This document shows, piece after piece, positions 53,776-63,609 of a DNA stretch of 64,000 nt. The translations under genes were made by a program, and so were the position numbers. The stretch is taken from the NCBI RefSeq assembly GCF_037975235.1, contig NZ_CP150241.1, positions 3,658,001 to 3,722,000 on the forward strand. The letters run 5' to 3'. The stretch is from Paenibacillus sp. FSL R5-0341 (GTDB lineage Bacteria; Bacillota; Bacilli; Paenibacillales; Paenibacillaceae). Position 1 is the first letter of the stretch; each line of letters starts with the position of its first letter. The notes beneath the pieces are model-generated. The model searched no databases. It was not told the origin of the DNA and worked only from the letters and a program-made list of their open reading frames with translations.

Positions 53776-53811
53776 CCGTCCATCTCTCCTCCTTCACCGT
53801 CCGCATGACGG

Positions 53812-53844
53812 CAAAAAGGGGCCTTCCGCCGACGGAAGCCCCTT
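53812..53844 (-). terminator. Terminator between fur and topB
   Basis: On the minus strand AAGGGGCTTCCG pairs with CGGAAGGCCCCTT (one offset base), followed by five T. It is only 37 bases before the topB ATG. Confidence 0.85.
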
Positions 53845-53847
53845 GCT

Positions 53848-53893
53848 TCTGATACTCATTATATCAGATTTTGAATTCGGGAGCACCCTCCCG
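53848..53893. repeat. Two further hairpins between fur and topB
   Basis: TCTGATA/TATCAGA (53848-53854 with 53862-53868) and CGGGAG/CTCCCG (53878-53883 with 53888-53893) lie in tandem with the terminator. The first encloses a GATATAAT sequence that resembles a -10 element on the minus strand. Confidence 0.55.
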
Positions 53894-53900
53894 AGATGAA

Positions 53901-54392
53901 TTATCCCGCTGCCTGTTCTTTCAGTACATGCTTTTGTCTGCATTCCTTGCACACACCCTGGAAATCCAAACGATGATCCGTAACAGCAAAGCCATACTGA
54001 CGCTCAATTTGTTGTTCTAAACGTAAAAGACCATCTTCCATAATCTCTTCTACTTTGCCACATTCTGTACAGATCAAGTGATGATGATGATGGGAACCAT
54101 CCGTACTCCGTAGATCGAAACGCGCAGCACCGTCGCCAAAGTTAATCTTTTCAACGACCTGAAGGTCACTCAGTAATTCGAGAGTTCGGTATACGGTAGC
54201 CAATCCAATCTCAGGGAACTGCTCTTTAACCAGCAGGAATACTTCCTCTGCGCTAAAATGATCCTTCTCATGTTCAAGCAATACACGTACAGTAACTTCC
54301 CGTTGTTGTGTTAACTTATATCCTTTTTCAACCAATTGATTTTTAATGTGAAAGATCTGTTCTGAAATGGACTTGTCCCGGTTACTTGCCAT
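53901..54392 (-). CDS. fur: Ferric uptake regulator
   Basis: This protein is 163 residues from the ATG at 54392; the in-frame GTG at 54404 lies inside the GGAGGTG site. The winged helix (YKLTQQREVTVRVLLEHEKDHFSAEEVFLLVKE ... EIGLATVYRTLELL) is close to Bacillus Fur rather than PerR or Zur. The His-rich HHHHH (101-105) and Cys pairs C108/C111 and C148/C151 form the metal sites. With iron it represses siderophore and iron-uptake genes. A perfect PerR-type box lies 79 bases upstream, matching known PerR control of fur in Bacillus subtilis. Confidence 0.92.
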   Translation of the reverse strand: MASNRDKSISEQIFHIKNQLVEKGYKLTQQREVTVRVLLEHEKDHFSAEEVFLLVKEQFPEIGLATVYRTLELLSDLQVVEKINFGDGAARFDLRSTDGSHHHHHLICTECGKVEEIMEDGLLRLEQQIERQYGFAVTDHRLDFQGVCKECRQKHVLKEQAAG

Positions 54393-54470
54393 AGCAGGTC
54401 GCACCTCCGGTTTATATTCATTAGATTTTACTTTTATCGTAGGGATTCATGGTTTCAGTTCATTCTTATT

Positions 54471-54485
54471 TATAATCATTATAAT
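54471..54485. promoter_or_regulatory. PerR box upstream of fur
   Basis: TTATAATCATTATAA matches the 7-1-7 PerR consensus TTATAATNATTATAA at every position. It also partly fits Fur/Zur 7-1-7 boxes, but the exact T and A at the discriminating positions favour PerR. Confidence 0.75.
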
Positions 54486-54567
54486 ATAATAATAAATCTT
54501 TATCACTCAAAAAGCAATGCTATTGCTCACACTTGCGTGAAATATGTAGTCTTTTCTATTTAAAAGA

Positions 54568-54600
54568 CAACAAACAACCCCCGCTGAACGCGAGGGTTAT
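54568..54600 (-). terminator. Terminator after gltD
   Basis: On the minus strand AACCCTCGC, a 5-base loop and GCGGGGGTT pair (one T-G), followed by GTTTGTTG. Confidence 0.75.
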
Positions 54601-54666
54601 CATTGATATCTAATCTATACTTTTACTTGTTTAGTATTCATGTAAATTCGTTCTTGTTGTAGAACG

Positions 54667-56154
54667 TTACACCAGAACCGTAGCACCCATCAAGTATTTG
54701 TCCACTTCACGAGCAGCCTCACGGCCTTCATTAATCGCCCATACAACCAAGCTTTGACCACGACGCATGTCACCTGCTGCAAATACTTTATCCACATTCG
54801 TGTTGTATTTGCCATAACGTGCCTTAACGTTCGTACGACGATCTGTTGCAAGTCCCAGTTGCTCTACCAACGTTTGTTCCGGTCCATCAAATCCAATCGC
54901 AATCATGGCCATTTGAGCCGGGAATACACGCTCTGTACCTGGAATTGGCTGATAAATCTTGCGACCTGTCTCATCCACAATACGCTCGATCTGCACCGTA
55001 TGCAATTCTTTGAGGTTACCCTCATCGTCGCCGACAAACTTAGTTGTCATGATTGAGAATTCACGTGGATCTTGACCAAACAATGCTTTGGCTTCCTCTT
55101 GTGCATAATCAAGTGTATACACGTTCGGGAATTGCGGCCAAGGGTTGTTAATGCGATCACGCTCCATCGGCGCTTGTGTATGCGTACCGAATTGTGTAAC
55201 AGTACGACAACCGTGACGCAGCGATGTAGCCACACAGTCAGATCCTGTATCTCCGCCACCAATGACGATAATGTCTTTTTCCTTAGCGGACAGATATTGG
55301 CCGTCTTCCAGATTGGAGTCCAGATAACTCTTAATGCTGCCATTCAGGAAATCCATGGCGTAATGAACGCCTTTCAAGTCGCTGCCTTCAATGTTAAATT
55401 CACGTGGTTTAGTTGCACCACCGCACAATACAACAGCGTCATAATCATCTACCAGTTGTTGTGCTGCAATATCTTTACCGATCTCCGTGTTCGTGATAAA
55501 TTGGATGCCTTCGGCTTCAAGCAGATCAACACGACGTTGAACCACATTTTTATCCAGTTTCATCGTCGGGATACCATACATCAGCAATCCGCCGACACGG
55601 TCAGAACGCTCATACACTGTTACCAAGTGCCCTGCTTTATTCAACTGAGCCGCAGTGGCCAATCCCGCTGGACCAGAGCCTACGACAGCTACACGTTTAC
55701 CCGTACGTTTTTCAGGAGGTTGGGGAACCACCCATCCTTCTTCGAAACCTTTTTCAATAATAGCTTCTTCAATGGTTTTGATGGTTACAGGCTGACCAAT
55801 TAAGCCAACTGTACATGATCCTTCACAAGGAGCAGGACAGACGCGACCTGTAAATTCCGGGAAATTATTCGTTTTATGAAGGCGCTCAAGAGCTTCTCTC
55901 CACAGTCCGCGATATACAAGATTATTCCATTCTGGAATCAGGTTATGCACGGGGCAACCTGACGTGCCGCCAATCATATCTATACCTGTATGGCAATACG
56001 GGGTACCACAATCCATGCATCGTGCACCTTGTGTTCTGAGTTCTTCTTCTGCCATATGTTTATGAAACTCTTCCCAATCCTTAATCCGCTCCGCTGGCTC
56101 TCGATCCGCTGGCAGTTGACGTTTGTATTCCATAAATCCAGTAGGTGTAGACAT
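54667..56154 (-). CDS. gltD: Glutamate synthase small (beta) subunit
   Basis: This 495-residue NADPH-dependent iron-sulphur flavoprotein has an N-terminal Cys-rich cluster region (CMDCGTPYCH, CPVHNLIPEWNNLVY, CPAPCEGSCTVG). The FAD site is VAVVGSGPAGLATA and the NADPH site is VIGGGDTGSDCVATS, with the C-terminal AAGDMRRGQSLVVWAI. It passes electrons from NADPH to the large subunit GltB for glutamate formation from glutamine and 2-oxoglutarate. gltB is not adjacent: the upstream 600 bases are non-coding and a terminator follows. It could also serve a related electron-transfer role. Confidence 0.93.
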   Translation of the reverse strand: MSTPTGFMEYKRQLPADREPAERIKDWEEFHKHMAEEELRTQGARCMDCGTPYCHTGIDMIGGTSGCPVHNLIPEWNNLVYRGLWREALERLHKTNNFPEFTGRVCPAPCEGSCTVGLIGQPVTIKTIEEAIIEKGFEEGWVVPQPPEKRTGKRVAVVGSGPAGLATAAQLNKAGHLVTVYERSDRVGGLLMYGIPTMKLDKNVVQRRVDLLEAEGIQFITNTEIGKDIAAQQLVDDYDAVVLCGGATKPREFNIEGSDLKGVHYAMDFLNGSIKSYLDSNLEDGQYLSAKEKDIIVIGGGDTGSDCVATSLRHGCRTVTQFGTHTQAPMERDRINNPWPQFPNVYTLDYAQEEAKALFGQDPREFSIMTTKFVGDDEGNLKELHTVQIERIVDETGRKIYQPIPGTERVFPAQMAMIAIGFDGPEQTLVEQLGLATDRRTNVKARYGKYNTNVDKVFAAGDMRRGQSLVVWAINEGREAAREVDKYLMGATVLV

Positions 56155-56770
56155 CTTACGTTTTCCCCCATCCGTTCTTGTCTTAATCCCTTCATGTGCA
56201 TGGTTCTATATGAAATGGATTACTCATTACTTGAGTTTTTGTCTATTGTATCACAAAATCTTCTCGAAGATATTTCAATTATAGTAGCATTTACAGAGCT
56301 GAATATTAAATGGATTATCCGCATAATTATTTGTATTTTATACATCATATCTTTCAAGTCTACCTATGGTCAATACCCTTATTTTGGTGTTGAATACGAT
56401 TTTGGACTGCGAAATCAGGTGTTTGTTAAAGAGGTAAAATCTCGAAACGTTATGTAAATGTCATATAATTTGTCATCAAATTCAACATATTTTGCTAAAA
56501 ATCGTTCTCATTTCAGAATCTCAGACCAATTTTAGGACTTCACAACGTTAAAACCTCAAAACTTTTACACTTTTTTACTTTTACATGCTAGGCCGTATGT
56601 ATATTATACATAAGCATCAATTATCGATGTTATATTAATGTAATATGCGATCCACTCTAAACAAGTGACTCATTTTTTAAATAAAGAAAAGACGCTGTTC
56701 ACGAATAATTCGTAATCAGCGCCTCTCATCATACAATTCCGAACGAAGTCAGGATATTTTCATACAACAT
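56155..56770. other. Non-coding region between folA and gltD
   Basis: This AT-rich 616-base gap contains the folA terminator (56683-56727) and a probable gltD promoter: an extended -10 TGATACAAT on the minus strand (56253-56245) with an ATCTTC-GA-GAAGAT palindrome (56258-56271) just upstream. The rest (about 56280-56680) shows no credible gene or RNA motif; it includes several short AT palindromes near 56600-56640. Confidence 0.5.
56683..56727 (-). terminator. Terminator after folA
   Basis: On the minus strand AGGCGCTG pairs with CAGCGTCT (one G-T), with an ACGAAT/ATTCGT inner stem, followed by TTTCTTT. Confidence 0.8.
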
Positions 56771-57259
56771 TTACCGTTTACGTTCATAAAATTCGAATGT
56801 ATACGCGTGAACATTTTTCTCATCCTGCTCGCCTTCAATCTGTTCAATCAGTTCCCATTCCGACCAGTCCACTTCAGGGAAAAAGGTATCTCCCTCAAAA
56901 TTCTCATGAATTTTGGTCACCACAAGACGATCTGCAAGTGGCAAGAACTCGCGGTACACTTGGGAACCCCCAATTACGCAAAGTTCCTCACCTTTGGTTA
57001 CGCTCAGACCCTCTTCAATCGTATGCACGATCTCAGCTTGTTGCACTTTGTAGTTCAGATCTCTTGTCACTACGATATTACGGCGCTGAGGAAGCGGCTT
57101 TCCGCCAAAAGATTCCCACGTGTTACGCCCCATGATAATCGTTTTGTTCAGCGTACGTTGTTTGAAAAAGGCCATATCTTTGGGTAGACGCCATGGAATC
57201 GAATTGTTCAATCCGATCACACCGTTCTCCCCCATTGCCCATACAAGTTCAATACTCAA
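56771..57259 (-). CDS. folA: Dihydrofolate reductase
   Basis: This 162-residue enzyme reduces dihydrofolate with NADPH. Conserved parts are WAMGENGVIGLNNSIPWRLPKDM with the catalytic acidic and Trp region, IIMGRNTWES (NADPH phosphate loop) and CVIGGSQVYREFLP. It starts at a TTG (57259) ten bases after GAAGGAG. It lies 50 bases after thyA on the same strand, the usual thyA-folA pairing in which the reductase recycles dihydrofolate from thymidylate synthesis. Confidence 0.94.
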   Translation of the reverse strand: MSIELVWAMGENGVIGLNNSIPWRLPKDMAFFKQRTLNKTIIMGRNTWESFGGKPLPQRRNIVVTRDLNYKVQQAEIVHTIEEGLSVTKGEELCVIGGSQVYREFLPLADRLVVTKIHENFEGDTFFPEVDWSEWELIEQIEGEQDEKNVHAYTFEFYERKR

Positions 57260-57309
57260 GGGTAATACACTCCTTCAATCCAAGTATCTTATAGAGGTTG
57301 ATCACGTAA

Positions 57310-58104
57310 TTAAACTGCAATTGGAGCTTTAATGCCCGGATGATGCTGGTAGTTCTCAAACTCAAAGTCTTCAAACTTATAATTGAAAATAGAGTCCGGT
57401 TTACGCTTGATTACCAGCTTAGGTAAAGCATAGGGTTCACGCTCCAGCTGCGTTTTGACCTGGTCCACATGGTTAGAGTAGATGTGAACATCCCCTCCAG
57501 ACCAGATGAATTCCCCCACCTCAAGATCACATTGCTGCGCAATCATATTCGTCAAGAGCGCATAACTCGCGATGTTAAACGGCAACCCGAGGAACGTATC
57601 CACGGACCGCATCGTTAGCATACAGGATAATTTACCCTCTGCAACGTAAAACTGAAACGCAAAATGACAAGGCGGAAGTTTCATATGATTGATCTCAGCC
57701 ACATTCCATGCACTGACAAGGTGACGGCGAGAATCCGGATTATTTTTGATCGAATCAATTACTGCGGCGATCTGATCAATTTTTTCTCCGTTTGGTGCTT
57801 CCCATGTGCGCCACTGCGAGCCATATACTGGTCCGAGATCCCCATTTTCATCCGCCCAGTCGTCCCAGATCTTCACACCGTTTTCTTTCAAATAAGATAT
57901 ATTGGTATCGCCACTCAAAAACCATAACAGTTCATGAATAACCGATTTGAGATGAATTCGTTTGGTTGTTACCAGCGGAAATCCTTCGGAGAGATCATAA
58001 CGGAGCTGTCTGCCGAATACGGATTGTGTTCCTGTTCCGGTACGATCTCCTTTATGCACGCCGTTGTTCAGAATATCCTGTAATAAATCGAGATAGTTTT
58101 TCAT
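57310..58104 (-). CDS. thyA: Thymidylate synthase
   Basis: This 264-residue enzyme converts dUMP to dTMP using methylenetetrahydrofolate. The nucleophile is C146 in [32 protein letters not shown] at the N-terminus, the Arg pair SRRH (125-128) that holds the dUMP phosphate, and [17 protein letters not shown] complete the signature. The length of 264 is typical of the E. coli-type ThyA. GAGGAG precedes the ATG. An inverted-repeat element lies about 50 bases upstream. Confidence 0.96.
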   Translation of the reverse strand: MKNYLDLLQDILNNGVHKGDRTGTGTQSVFGRQLRYDLSEGFPLVTTKRIHLKSVIHELLWFLSGDTNISYLKENGVKIWDDWADENGDLGPVYGSQWRTWEAPNGEKIDQIAAVIDSIKNNPDSRRHLVSAWNVAEINHMKLPPCHFAFQFYVAEGKLSCMLTMRSVDTFLGLPFNIASYALLTNMIAQQCDLEVGEFIWSGGDVHIYSNHVDQVKTQLEREPYALPKLVIKRKPDSIFNYKFEDFEFENYQHHPGIKAPIAV

Positions 58105-58154
58105 GTTGAAATCTCCTCACTGTTATACTACTCCAGAATAGAATTAGCTCGTAT

Positions 58155-58342
58155 ATCAATTGAACTAAAACCATTTACACTTGCCCACTCCGATGACCGA
58201 ACAACCTTTCGATCGCTGTTATCCCCTGATTTTTTCGATTCCCTTTTCCAAAGGGAAAAATCCGGTGATAAAGGCGAACGCTTCGCTTCTTTAGGCTCTT
58301 TCCGTCCTCTGCGTTCTCATGTAAAAGTTTAATTCAACTAAT
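58155..58342. repeat. Inverted-repeat element, copy B (MITE-like)
   Basis: This 188-bp element is related to copy A (23392-23615). Ends ATCAATTGAACTAAA and TTTAATTCAACTAAT are imperfect inverted repeats. It shares CTGTTATCCCC, GATTTTTT, an AAGGG-type hairpin, GGCGAACGCTTCGCTT and GTCCTCT with copy A in the same order and orientation, but lacks copy A's extra AGCTTTC/GAAAGCT hairpin. Confidence 0.8.
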
Positions 58343-58458
58343 ACGGCCCTATACTACTCTAATCATTATTACAGTGTACCACAAATGAGGAATTCGTTGT
58401 ATTGTAATCAGATATACAAATCAAGGTATAACCTTTTAAACTTTGCTCTTATTTCAAT

Positions 58459-58500
58459 CAAAAAAAGAGACGAATAACGCGTTAGCGTCATTCGTCTCTT
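58459..58500 (-). terminator. Terminator of the pdh operon
   Basis: On the minus strand AAGAGACGAAT pairs with ATTCGTCTCTT, extended by ACGC/GCGT, and is followed by seven T. Confidence 0.92.
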
Positions 58501-58544
58501 CTGATTTACGTATAATGCCGGACGGATCCGAAACTTAGATGATC

Positions 58545-59960
58545 TTAACGGGAGATGATGTGGATCGGGTGACCCATAACCAATTCCGCAGCTTCCATCA
58601 CGATTTCGCCCAAAGTTGGGTGAGCGTGAATTGTGAGAGCCAGATCTTCCAATGTAGCACCCATCTCAATTGCCAAACCAAGCTCAGCAATCAGGTTGGA
58701 AGCTTCCAGACCTACGATTTGGCAACCCAATACGAGGCCGCTTTCTTCGTCAGCTACGATTTTCACGAAGCCTTCAGCGTGGTTCAAAGATACAGCACGG
58801 CCGTTACCCGCATAAGGGAATTTGCCTGCTTTTACTTTGTAACCTTTTTCTTTAGCTTCTTTTTCAGTGTAACCTACGCTGGAACACTCTGGATCTGTGA
58901 ATACAACTGCTGGCATACATTTGTAGTCAACTACAGATGGTTGTCCTGCGATTGCTTCAGCAGCCACTTTACCTTCATAAGAAGCTTTGTGTGCCAGAGC
59001 CAGACCAGATACGATGTCACCGATAGCGAAGATGTGAGGAATGCTAGTACGACCTTGGTGGTCAACTTTGACAAATCCACGCTCGTCAACGTCAACACCA
59101 ATCATGTCGAGACCCAGTTCTCCATCTGTGTTTGGACGACGTCCAACAGTTACCAGCAGGTAATCTGCAGTTACTTCTTTGGACTCACCATTTACAGAGT
59201 ACTTCACAGTTACATCTTTATCCGTTTGCTCAGCACTTTCAGCTTTTGCACCCGTTACGATTTCGATGCCTGTTTTCTTCATGTTTTTAGCAACAAGGCT
59301 AGTCATGTCTTTATCGAAACCTGGCAGTACTGTATCCAAACCTTCAATGATTGTTACTTTCGCACCGAATTTGGAGTACATTTGGCCAAGCTCAGCACCA
59401 ATATATCCACCACCGATAACGATCATGCTTTTTGGTACTTCTGGCAAGTTCAAAGCTTCTGTCGAAGACAGAATGCGTCCGCCAAACGGGAAAGGTTTCA
59501 GTTCGATTGGACGGGAACCTGTTGCGATAATAGCATTTTTAAATTTGTAACGTGGAGACTCGTGGTCATTGAATACACGAGCTTCGTTTTCGTTGATGAA
59601 CATGCACTCACCGTTGAAAACTTCAACTTTGTTGCCTTTGAGCAAACCAGCTACGCCGCCAGTCATTTTCTTAACAACGCCGTTTTTGAACTCTTGAGTT
59701 TTGCTGAAGTCCACTTTTACGTTCTCAGCAGAGATACCAAAAGCTTCACCGTGAAGTGCAGACTCATATTGGTGTGCAGCAGAGATCAGGGCTTTGGATG
59801 GAATACATCCACGGTTTAAACAAACACCGCCCAGTTCGGATTTGTCTACGATCAATACGCTTTGGCCCAGTTGAGCAGCGCGGATGGCAGCTACATAGCC
59901 GCCAGGACCCGCACCAATTACTAATGTGTCGATATTGAGAGAAGCGTCGCCTACTACCAT
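58545..59960 (-). CDS. pdhD: Dihydrolipoyl dehydrogenase (E3)
   Basis: This 471-residue FAD-dependent enzyme reoxidises dihydrolipoamide on the E2 core. It has FAD motif GAGPGG (16-21), redox disulphide C47/C52 ([13 protein letters not shown]; Arg where Val is commonest), NAD motif [12 protein letters not shown], and C-terminal [14 protein letters not shown] with the catalytic His-Glu pair. GGAGGTG precedes the ATG. It lies three bases after the E2 gene and ends the pdh operon. Confidence 0.95.
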   Translation of the reverse strand: MVVGDASLNIDTLVIGAGPGGYVAAIRAAQLGQSVLIVDKSELGGVCLNRGCIPSKALISAAHQYESALHGEAFGISAENVKVDFSKTQEFKNGVVKKMTGGVAGLLKGNKVEVFNGECMFINENEARVFNDHESPRYKFKNAIIATGSRPIELKPFPFGGRILSSTEALNLPEVPKSMIVIGGGYIGAELGQMYSKFGAKVTIIEGLDTVLPGFDKDMTSLVAKNMKKTGIEIVTGAKAESAEQTDKDVTVKYSVNGESKEVTADYLLVTVGRRPNTDGELGLDMIGVDVDERGFVKVDHQGRTSIPHIFAIGDIVSGLALAHKASYEGKVAAEAIAGQPSVVDYKCMPAVVFTDPECSSVGYTEKEAKEKGYKVKAGKFPYAGNGRAVSLNHAEGFVKIVADEESGLVLGCQIVGLEASNLIAELGLAIEMGATLEDLALTIHAHPTLGEIVMEAAELVMGHPIHIISR

Positions 59961-59963
59961 ATC

Positions 59964-61286
59964 TTACACCTCCATAACAAGCAGCTCAGGGTTAGCGAGC
60001 AGCTGTTTAATGTAATTCATAAAGTTTTGTGCTGTTGCGCCATCGATGATACGGTGGTCAAAGCTCAGGGAAAGAGCCATTACAGGTGCTGCAACTACTT
60101 CGCCGTTTTTGATCACTGCTTTTTCGCTGATGCGTCCTGTTCCGAGAATAGCAACTTCAGGGAAGTTGATGATTGGAGTGAAGAACATACCGCCAGCAGA
60201 ACCGATGTTACTGATGGAGATTGTGCTTCCTCTCATTTCATTCGCGCTCAATTTGCCCTCACGACCACGAGCAGCCAGATCACGGATAGAATCAGCAATC
60301 ATCCAGATGGATTTACGATCAGCATCTTTGATAACAGGAACGATCAAGCCGTTGTCTGTATCTGTAGCGATACCAATGTTGTAATATTTTTTGTAAACAA
60401 TTTCGTTAGCTTCTTCATCAATCATAGCGTTCAGAGCCGGGAATTGGCGGGAAGCCGCAACCAGTGCTTTAACGATGAATGGCAGATAAGTAACTTTTGT
60501 TCCTTTTTTCTCTGCAATTGGTTTCATACGAGTACGGAAAGCAACCAATTCAGTTACGTCCACTTCGTCCATGATTGTAACGTGAGGTGCTGTGTAAGCC
60601 GATTTAACCATTGCATTAGAGATCGCTTTACGGATACCTTTGAATGGTACGCGCTCTTCTTCAACGTGTTGATCAGCTGCAGCCGCTGCTGGTGCTGCGG
60701 ATTTTTTCTCTTCTTGAGCCGGAGCTTCGGAAGATGCCGCTGCGGAAGAACCGCCACCGTTTTTGAAGGATTCAACATCTTCTTTGGTTACTTTACCGTT
60801 GTTGCCAGTGCCGTTAACCTGAGCGATGTCTACACCTTGTTCGCGAGCAAATTTACGCACGCTTGGTGTTGCCAGAACGTCTTTGGCAGGTACTGCCGGA
60901 ACGCTGTTGTTGCCGCCTTCTTTAGCTGCATCCGAGCTGGAAGCTGCTGCAGAAGAACCGCTTGTGTCAGCTCCGCCTTGAGCTGCATCTTTCTCTTGCT
61001 CGCCTTGATCGCCAGCAGGAGCGTCGTCTTGCTCAGGAAGTTCGCCTTCTGCATCGATGATCGCTACAACTTCACCAACATGGCAGATTTGACCGTCTTT
61101 AGCGAATACTTCTGTAACTGTTCCGTTAACCGGACAAGGTACTTCTACAACCGCTTTGTCGTTCTGTACTTCCATGATGATATCGTCGTCAGTTACTTTG
61201 TCACCGACTTTGATGTGCATCTTGATGATTTCGCCTTCGTGTAGGCCTTCGCCCAATTCAGGGAATTTATATTCAAATTTAGCCAA
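59964..61286 (-). CDS. pdhC: Pyruvate dehydrogenase E2, dihydrolipoyl acetyltransferase
   Basis: This 440-residue protein has one lipoyl domain (1-80, lipoylated K44 in QNDKAVVEV), an Ala/Ser/Glu-rich flexible linker, and a peripheral subunit-binding domain (about 125-165, [23 protein letters not shown]). After a second linker comes the catalytic domain with DHRIIDG near the end. It starts at TTG 61286 with AAGGAGG upstream; the frame to 61340 has no ribosome binding site before its ATG. It forms the core of the pyruvate dehydrogenase complex. Confidence 0.95.
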   Translation of the reverse strand: MAKFEYKFPELGEGLHEGEIIKMHIKVGDKVTDDDIIMEVQNDKAVVEVPCPVNGTVTEVFAKDGQICHVGEVVAIIDAEGELPEQDDAPAGDQGEQEKDAAQGGADTSGSSAAASSSDAAKEGGNNSVPAVPAKDVLATPSVRKFAREQGVDIAQVNGTGNNGKVTKEDVESFKNGGGSSAAASSEAPAQEEKKSAAPAAAAADQHVEEERVPFKGIRKAISNAMVKSAYTAPHVTIMDEVDVTELVAFRTRMKPIAEKKGTKVTYLPFIVKALVAASRQFPALNAMIDEEANEIVYKKYYNIGIATDTDNGLIVPVIKDADRKSIWMIADSIRDLAARGREGKLSANEMRGSTISISNIGSAGGMFFTPIINFPEVAILGTGRISEKAVIKNGEVVAAPVMALSLSFDHRIIDGATAQNFMNYIKQLLANPELLVMEV

Positions 61287-61462
61287 CTGAAAAACCTCCT
61301 TGATTATGTGCTCAATCCTGAAAACAACCCTTAACTCCAAGAAACAACTGTTACTGCTAATGCAAATAACTGTTACTCAAGGGGCTAATGGCTGTTTACA
61401 GTGCAGCTTGCGCTGCGGTGTGAATCACCATACTGCGCCTTGCGGCATGTCAGATGATTAAA

Positions 61463-62440
61463 TTAGAAATTTACGACTTTGTTAACCGCAGCAACGATAC
61501 GCGCTGGGTTAGGCAGCCAAGAATCTTCGATTTGTGCAAAAGGATATACAGTATCCGGACCAGCTACACGCAGAACCGGTGCTTCCAAGTGCAGGATTGC
61601 TTTTTCATTGATTTGCGCAATGACTTCAGCTGCAACACCTGCGCTCTTTTGAGCTTCCTGTACAACAATTGCACGATTTGTTTTCTTAATAGAAGCAACG
61701 ATGGTATCGATGTCGATCGGGCTAACCGTACGAAGGTCGATAACTTCAACTTTGATTCCTTGTTTTTCGAGTTCATCAGCTGCTTTCACAGAAGTGTGAA
61801 CCATCATACCGTAAGTAATGATCGTTACATCAGAACCTTCACGAACAACGTTCGCTTTGCCCAACTCAACAACGTAATCTTCTTCAGGCACTTCTGCACG
61901 GAAAGCATGGTACAAGTTCAAGTGCTCCATGAAGAATACAGGGTCGTTATCGCGAATAGAAGCGATCATCAGACCTTTTGCATCGTAAGGGTTAGAAGGA
62001 ACTACTACTTTGATACCTGGTGTTTGCGTGAGCAGACCTTCCAGGGAATCTGTATGCAATTCTGCCGCTTTTACACCGCCACCGAATGGTGTACGGAATA
62101 CGATTGGAGAATTGTATTTTCCACCGGAGCGGAAACGCATACGAGCAGCTTGCACTACCATTTGGTCAAGGGCTTCGAAGATAAAACCAACGAATTGGAT
62201 CTCAGCAACCGGACGGAAGCCTTGTACACCCAGACCTACAGCCAGACCACCAATAGCGGACTCAGCCAGTGGTGTATCAAATACACGCTCTTCGCCAAAC
62301 TCTTTTTGCAGACCTTCCGTTACACGGAAAACGCCGCCTACATTACCTACGTCTTCACCGAAAAGCAGAACGTTAGGATCACGTTTCAACTCCACGCGAA
62401 GCGCATCACGGATTGCTTCTTTCATGTTCATTTGTGCCAT
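61463..62440 (-). CDS. pdhB: Pyruvate dehydrogenase E1 beta subunit
   Basis: This protein is 325 residues from [14 protein letters not shown], the same start pattern as Bacillus Pdh[42 protein letters not shown] and [13 protein letters not shown] are conserved. It pairs with E1 alpha to decarboxylate pyruvate. AAGGAGG is upstream; a further ATG three codons earlier is too close to it. Between this gene and pdhC are 176 non-coding bases with two AACTGTTACT copies and a GCAGC/GCTGC hairpin but no T tract. Confidence 0.95.
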   Translation of the reverse strand: MAQMNMKEAIRDALRVELKRDPNVLLFGEDVGNVGGVFRVTEGLQKEFGEERVFDTPLAESAIGGLAVGLGVQGFRPVAEIQFVGFIFEALDQMVVQAARMRFRSGGKYNSPIVFRTPFGGGVKAAELHTDSLEGLLTQTPGIKVVVPSNPYDAKGLMIASIRDNDPVFFMEHLNLYHAFRAEVPEEDYVVELGKANVVREGSDVTIITYGMMVHTSVKAADELEKQGIKVEVIDLRTVSPIDIDTIVASIKKTNRAIVVQEAQKSAGVAAEVIAQINEKAILHLEAPVLRVAGPDTVYPFAQIEDSWLPNPARIVAAVNKVVNF

Positions 62441-62541
62441 TTGCTTCATTTCCTCCTTAAACATTGACAGTTCACATTTGAATTCGTACATGTATACCGG
62501 GACATTAAAGTCGCGGATGTTTATGCTTTATCGGAAAAAAC

Positions 62542-63609
62542 TTATTGGAAATCAGCTTTTTGCTCTTCCAAGTGCTTAGGCGTTTGTTCGAACATGCTGT
62601 CGATCAAGCCTGAAATCGTCATTTTCTCGGTTTTTTCCGCTTTTTTGATCTCTTCATTTACTTTAGCTTTTGCTTCTTCTTTCACACGTGCTGTATCTTC
62701 TTCAGTCCACAGACCTTTTTTCTCCAGATATTTAGCGAAACGTGCGATAGGATCTTTAGCAGACCATTCTGCCTCTTCTTCTTTTGTACGATACTTGGAA
62801 GCATCATCCGAAAGGGAGTGAGGACGGAAACGGTATGTTACTGCTTCGATCAATGTTGCGCCTTCTCCGTTACGTCCACGCTCAGCAGCTTCCTGAACAG
62901 CTTTGATAACAGCGAAGATGTCCATACCGTCAACTTTAACACCTTTGATACCTGCTGCTACCGCTTTGTGAGCGATGGACAGAGCTGCTGTTTGTTTAGC
63001 AAAAGGAGTTGTGATGGCATAACCATTGTTTTGTACGAAGAAGATAACAGGCAGTTTGTATACACCAGCGTAGTTCAGACCTTCATAGAAGTCACCTTCA
63101 GAAGAACCGCCATCACCTGTGTACGTGATAACAACTTGTTTTTGTTTCTTCAATTTGTAACCCATAGCGATACCCATTGCGTGCAGAATTTGTGCACCAA
63201 TGATGATTTGTGGCATCAATACATTAACGCCATCTGGAATTTGTCCACCATGTTGGTGTCCACGGGAGTACAGGAATGCTTGATAAAGAGGAAGTCCATG
63301 CCATACGAGTTGCGGAATGTCACGATAGCCAGGACATACAAAGTCTTCTTTTTCAATTGCAAATTCACTACCAACCATTGTAGCTTCTTGACCAGATACT
63401 GGAGCATAGAAACCAAGACGACCTTGACGGCCCAGGTTTACTGCACGGTCATCCCAAGTACGGGTAAATACCATGCGGTACATAATTTCTTTTAATTGAT
63501 CATCGGAAAGTGTAGGCATCATGTCTTTGTTAACAATTTCGCCGTCAGGAGACAGCACGGACAGAGCTTCTACATCCTCTGTATACACTTCATAAGGAAC
63601 CTTGCTCAT
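62542..63609 (-). CDS. pdhA: Pyruvate dehydrogenase E1 alpha subunit
   Basis: This 355-residue thiamine-diphosphate enzyme subunit is the first gene of the pdh operon. RQGRLGFYAPVSGQEA, PGYRDIPQLVWHGLP and the ThDP/Mg motif GDGGSSEGDFYEGLNYAGVYKLPVIFFVQNNGYAI (GDG-x-N pattern) match Gram-positive PdhA, as do YRFRPHSLSDDASKYR phosphorylation-loop-like residues. The ATG at 63609 follows GAGGTGA; the frame to 63645 is not preceded by a site. 101 bases separate it from pdhB. Confidence 0.95.
   Translation of the reverse strand: MSKVPYEVYTEDVEALSVLSPDGEIVNKDMMPTLSDDQLKEIMYRMVFTRTWDDRAVNLGRQGRLGFYAPVSGQEATMVGSEFAIEKEDFVCPGYRDIPQLVWHGLPLYQAFLYSRGHQHGGQIPDGVNVLMPQIIIGAQILHAMGIAMGYKLKKQKQVVITYTGDGGSSEGDFYEGLNYAGVYKLPVIFFVQNNGYAITTPFAKQTAALSIAHKAVAAGIKGVKVDGMDIFAVIKAVQEAAERGRNGEGATLIEAVTYRFRPHSLSDDASKYRTKEEEAEWSAKDPIARFAKYLEKKGLWTEEDTARVKEEAKAKVNEEIKKAEKTEKMTISGLIDSMFEQTPKHLEEQKADFQ

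Larger units (their letters stand above)
58105..58544. other. Gap between thyA and the lipoamide dehydrogenase gene
   Basis: This 440-base stretch is occupied by repeat element copy B (58155-58342), an AT-rich spacer and the pdh operon terminator (58459-58500). The thyA promoter must lie between the element and 58104 or within the element; I cannot assign it. Confidence 0.5.

Noticed and set aside
55990..56457. 155-codon plus-strand frame over the gltD start and upstream gap
   Set aside because: Its first part is antisense to gltD, and the translation has no recognisable family or ribosome binding site.
58539..63495. Very long plus-strand open frames (about 426, 405, 337 and 225 codons) opposite the pdh genes
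   Set aside because: They are mirror frames produced by the codon bias of highly expressed pdh genes. Their translations are Cys/Phe/Tyr-rich with no family resemblance and no ribosome binding sites.
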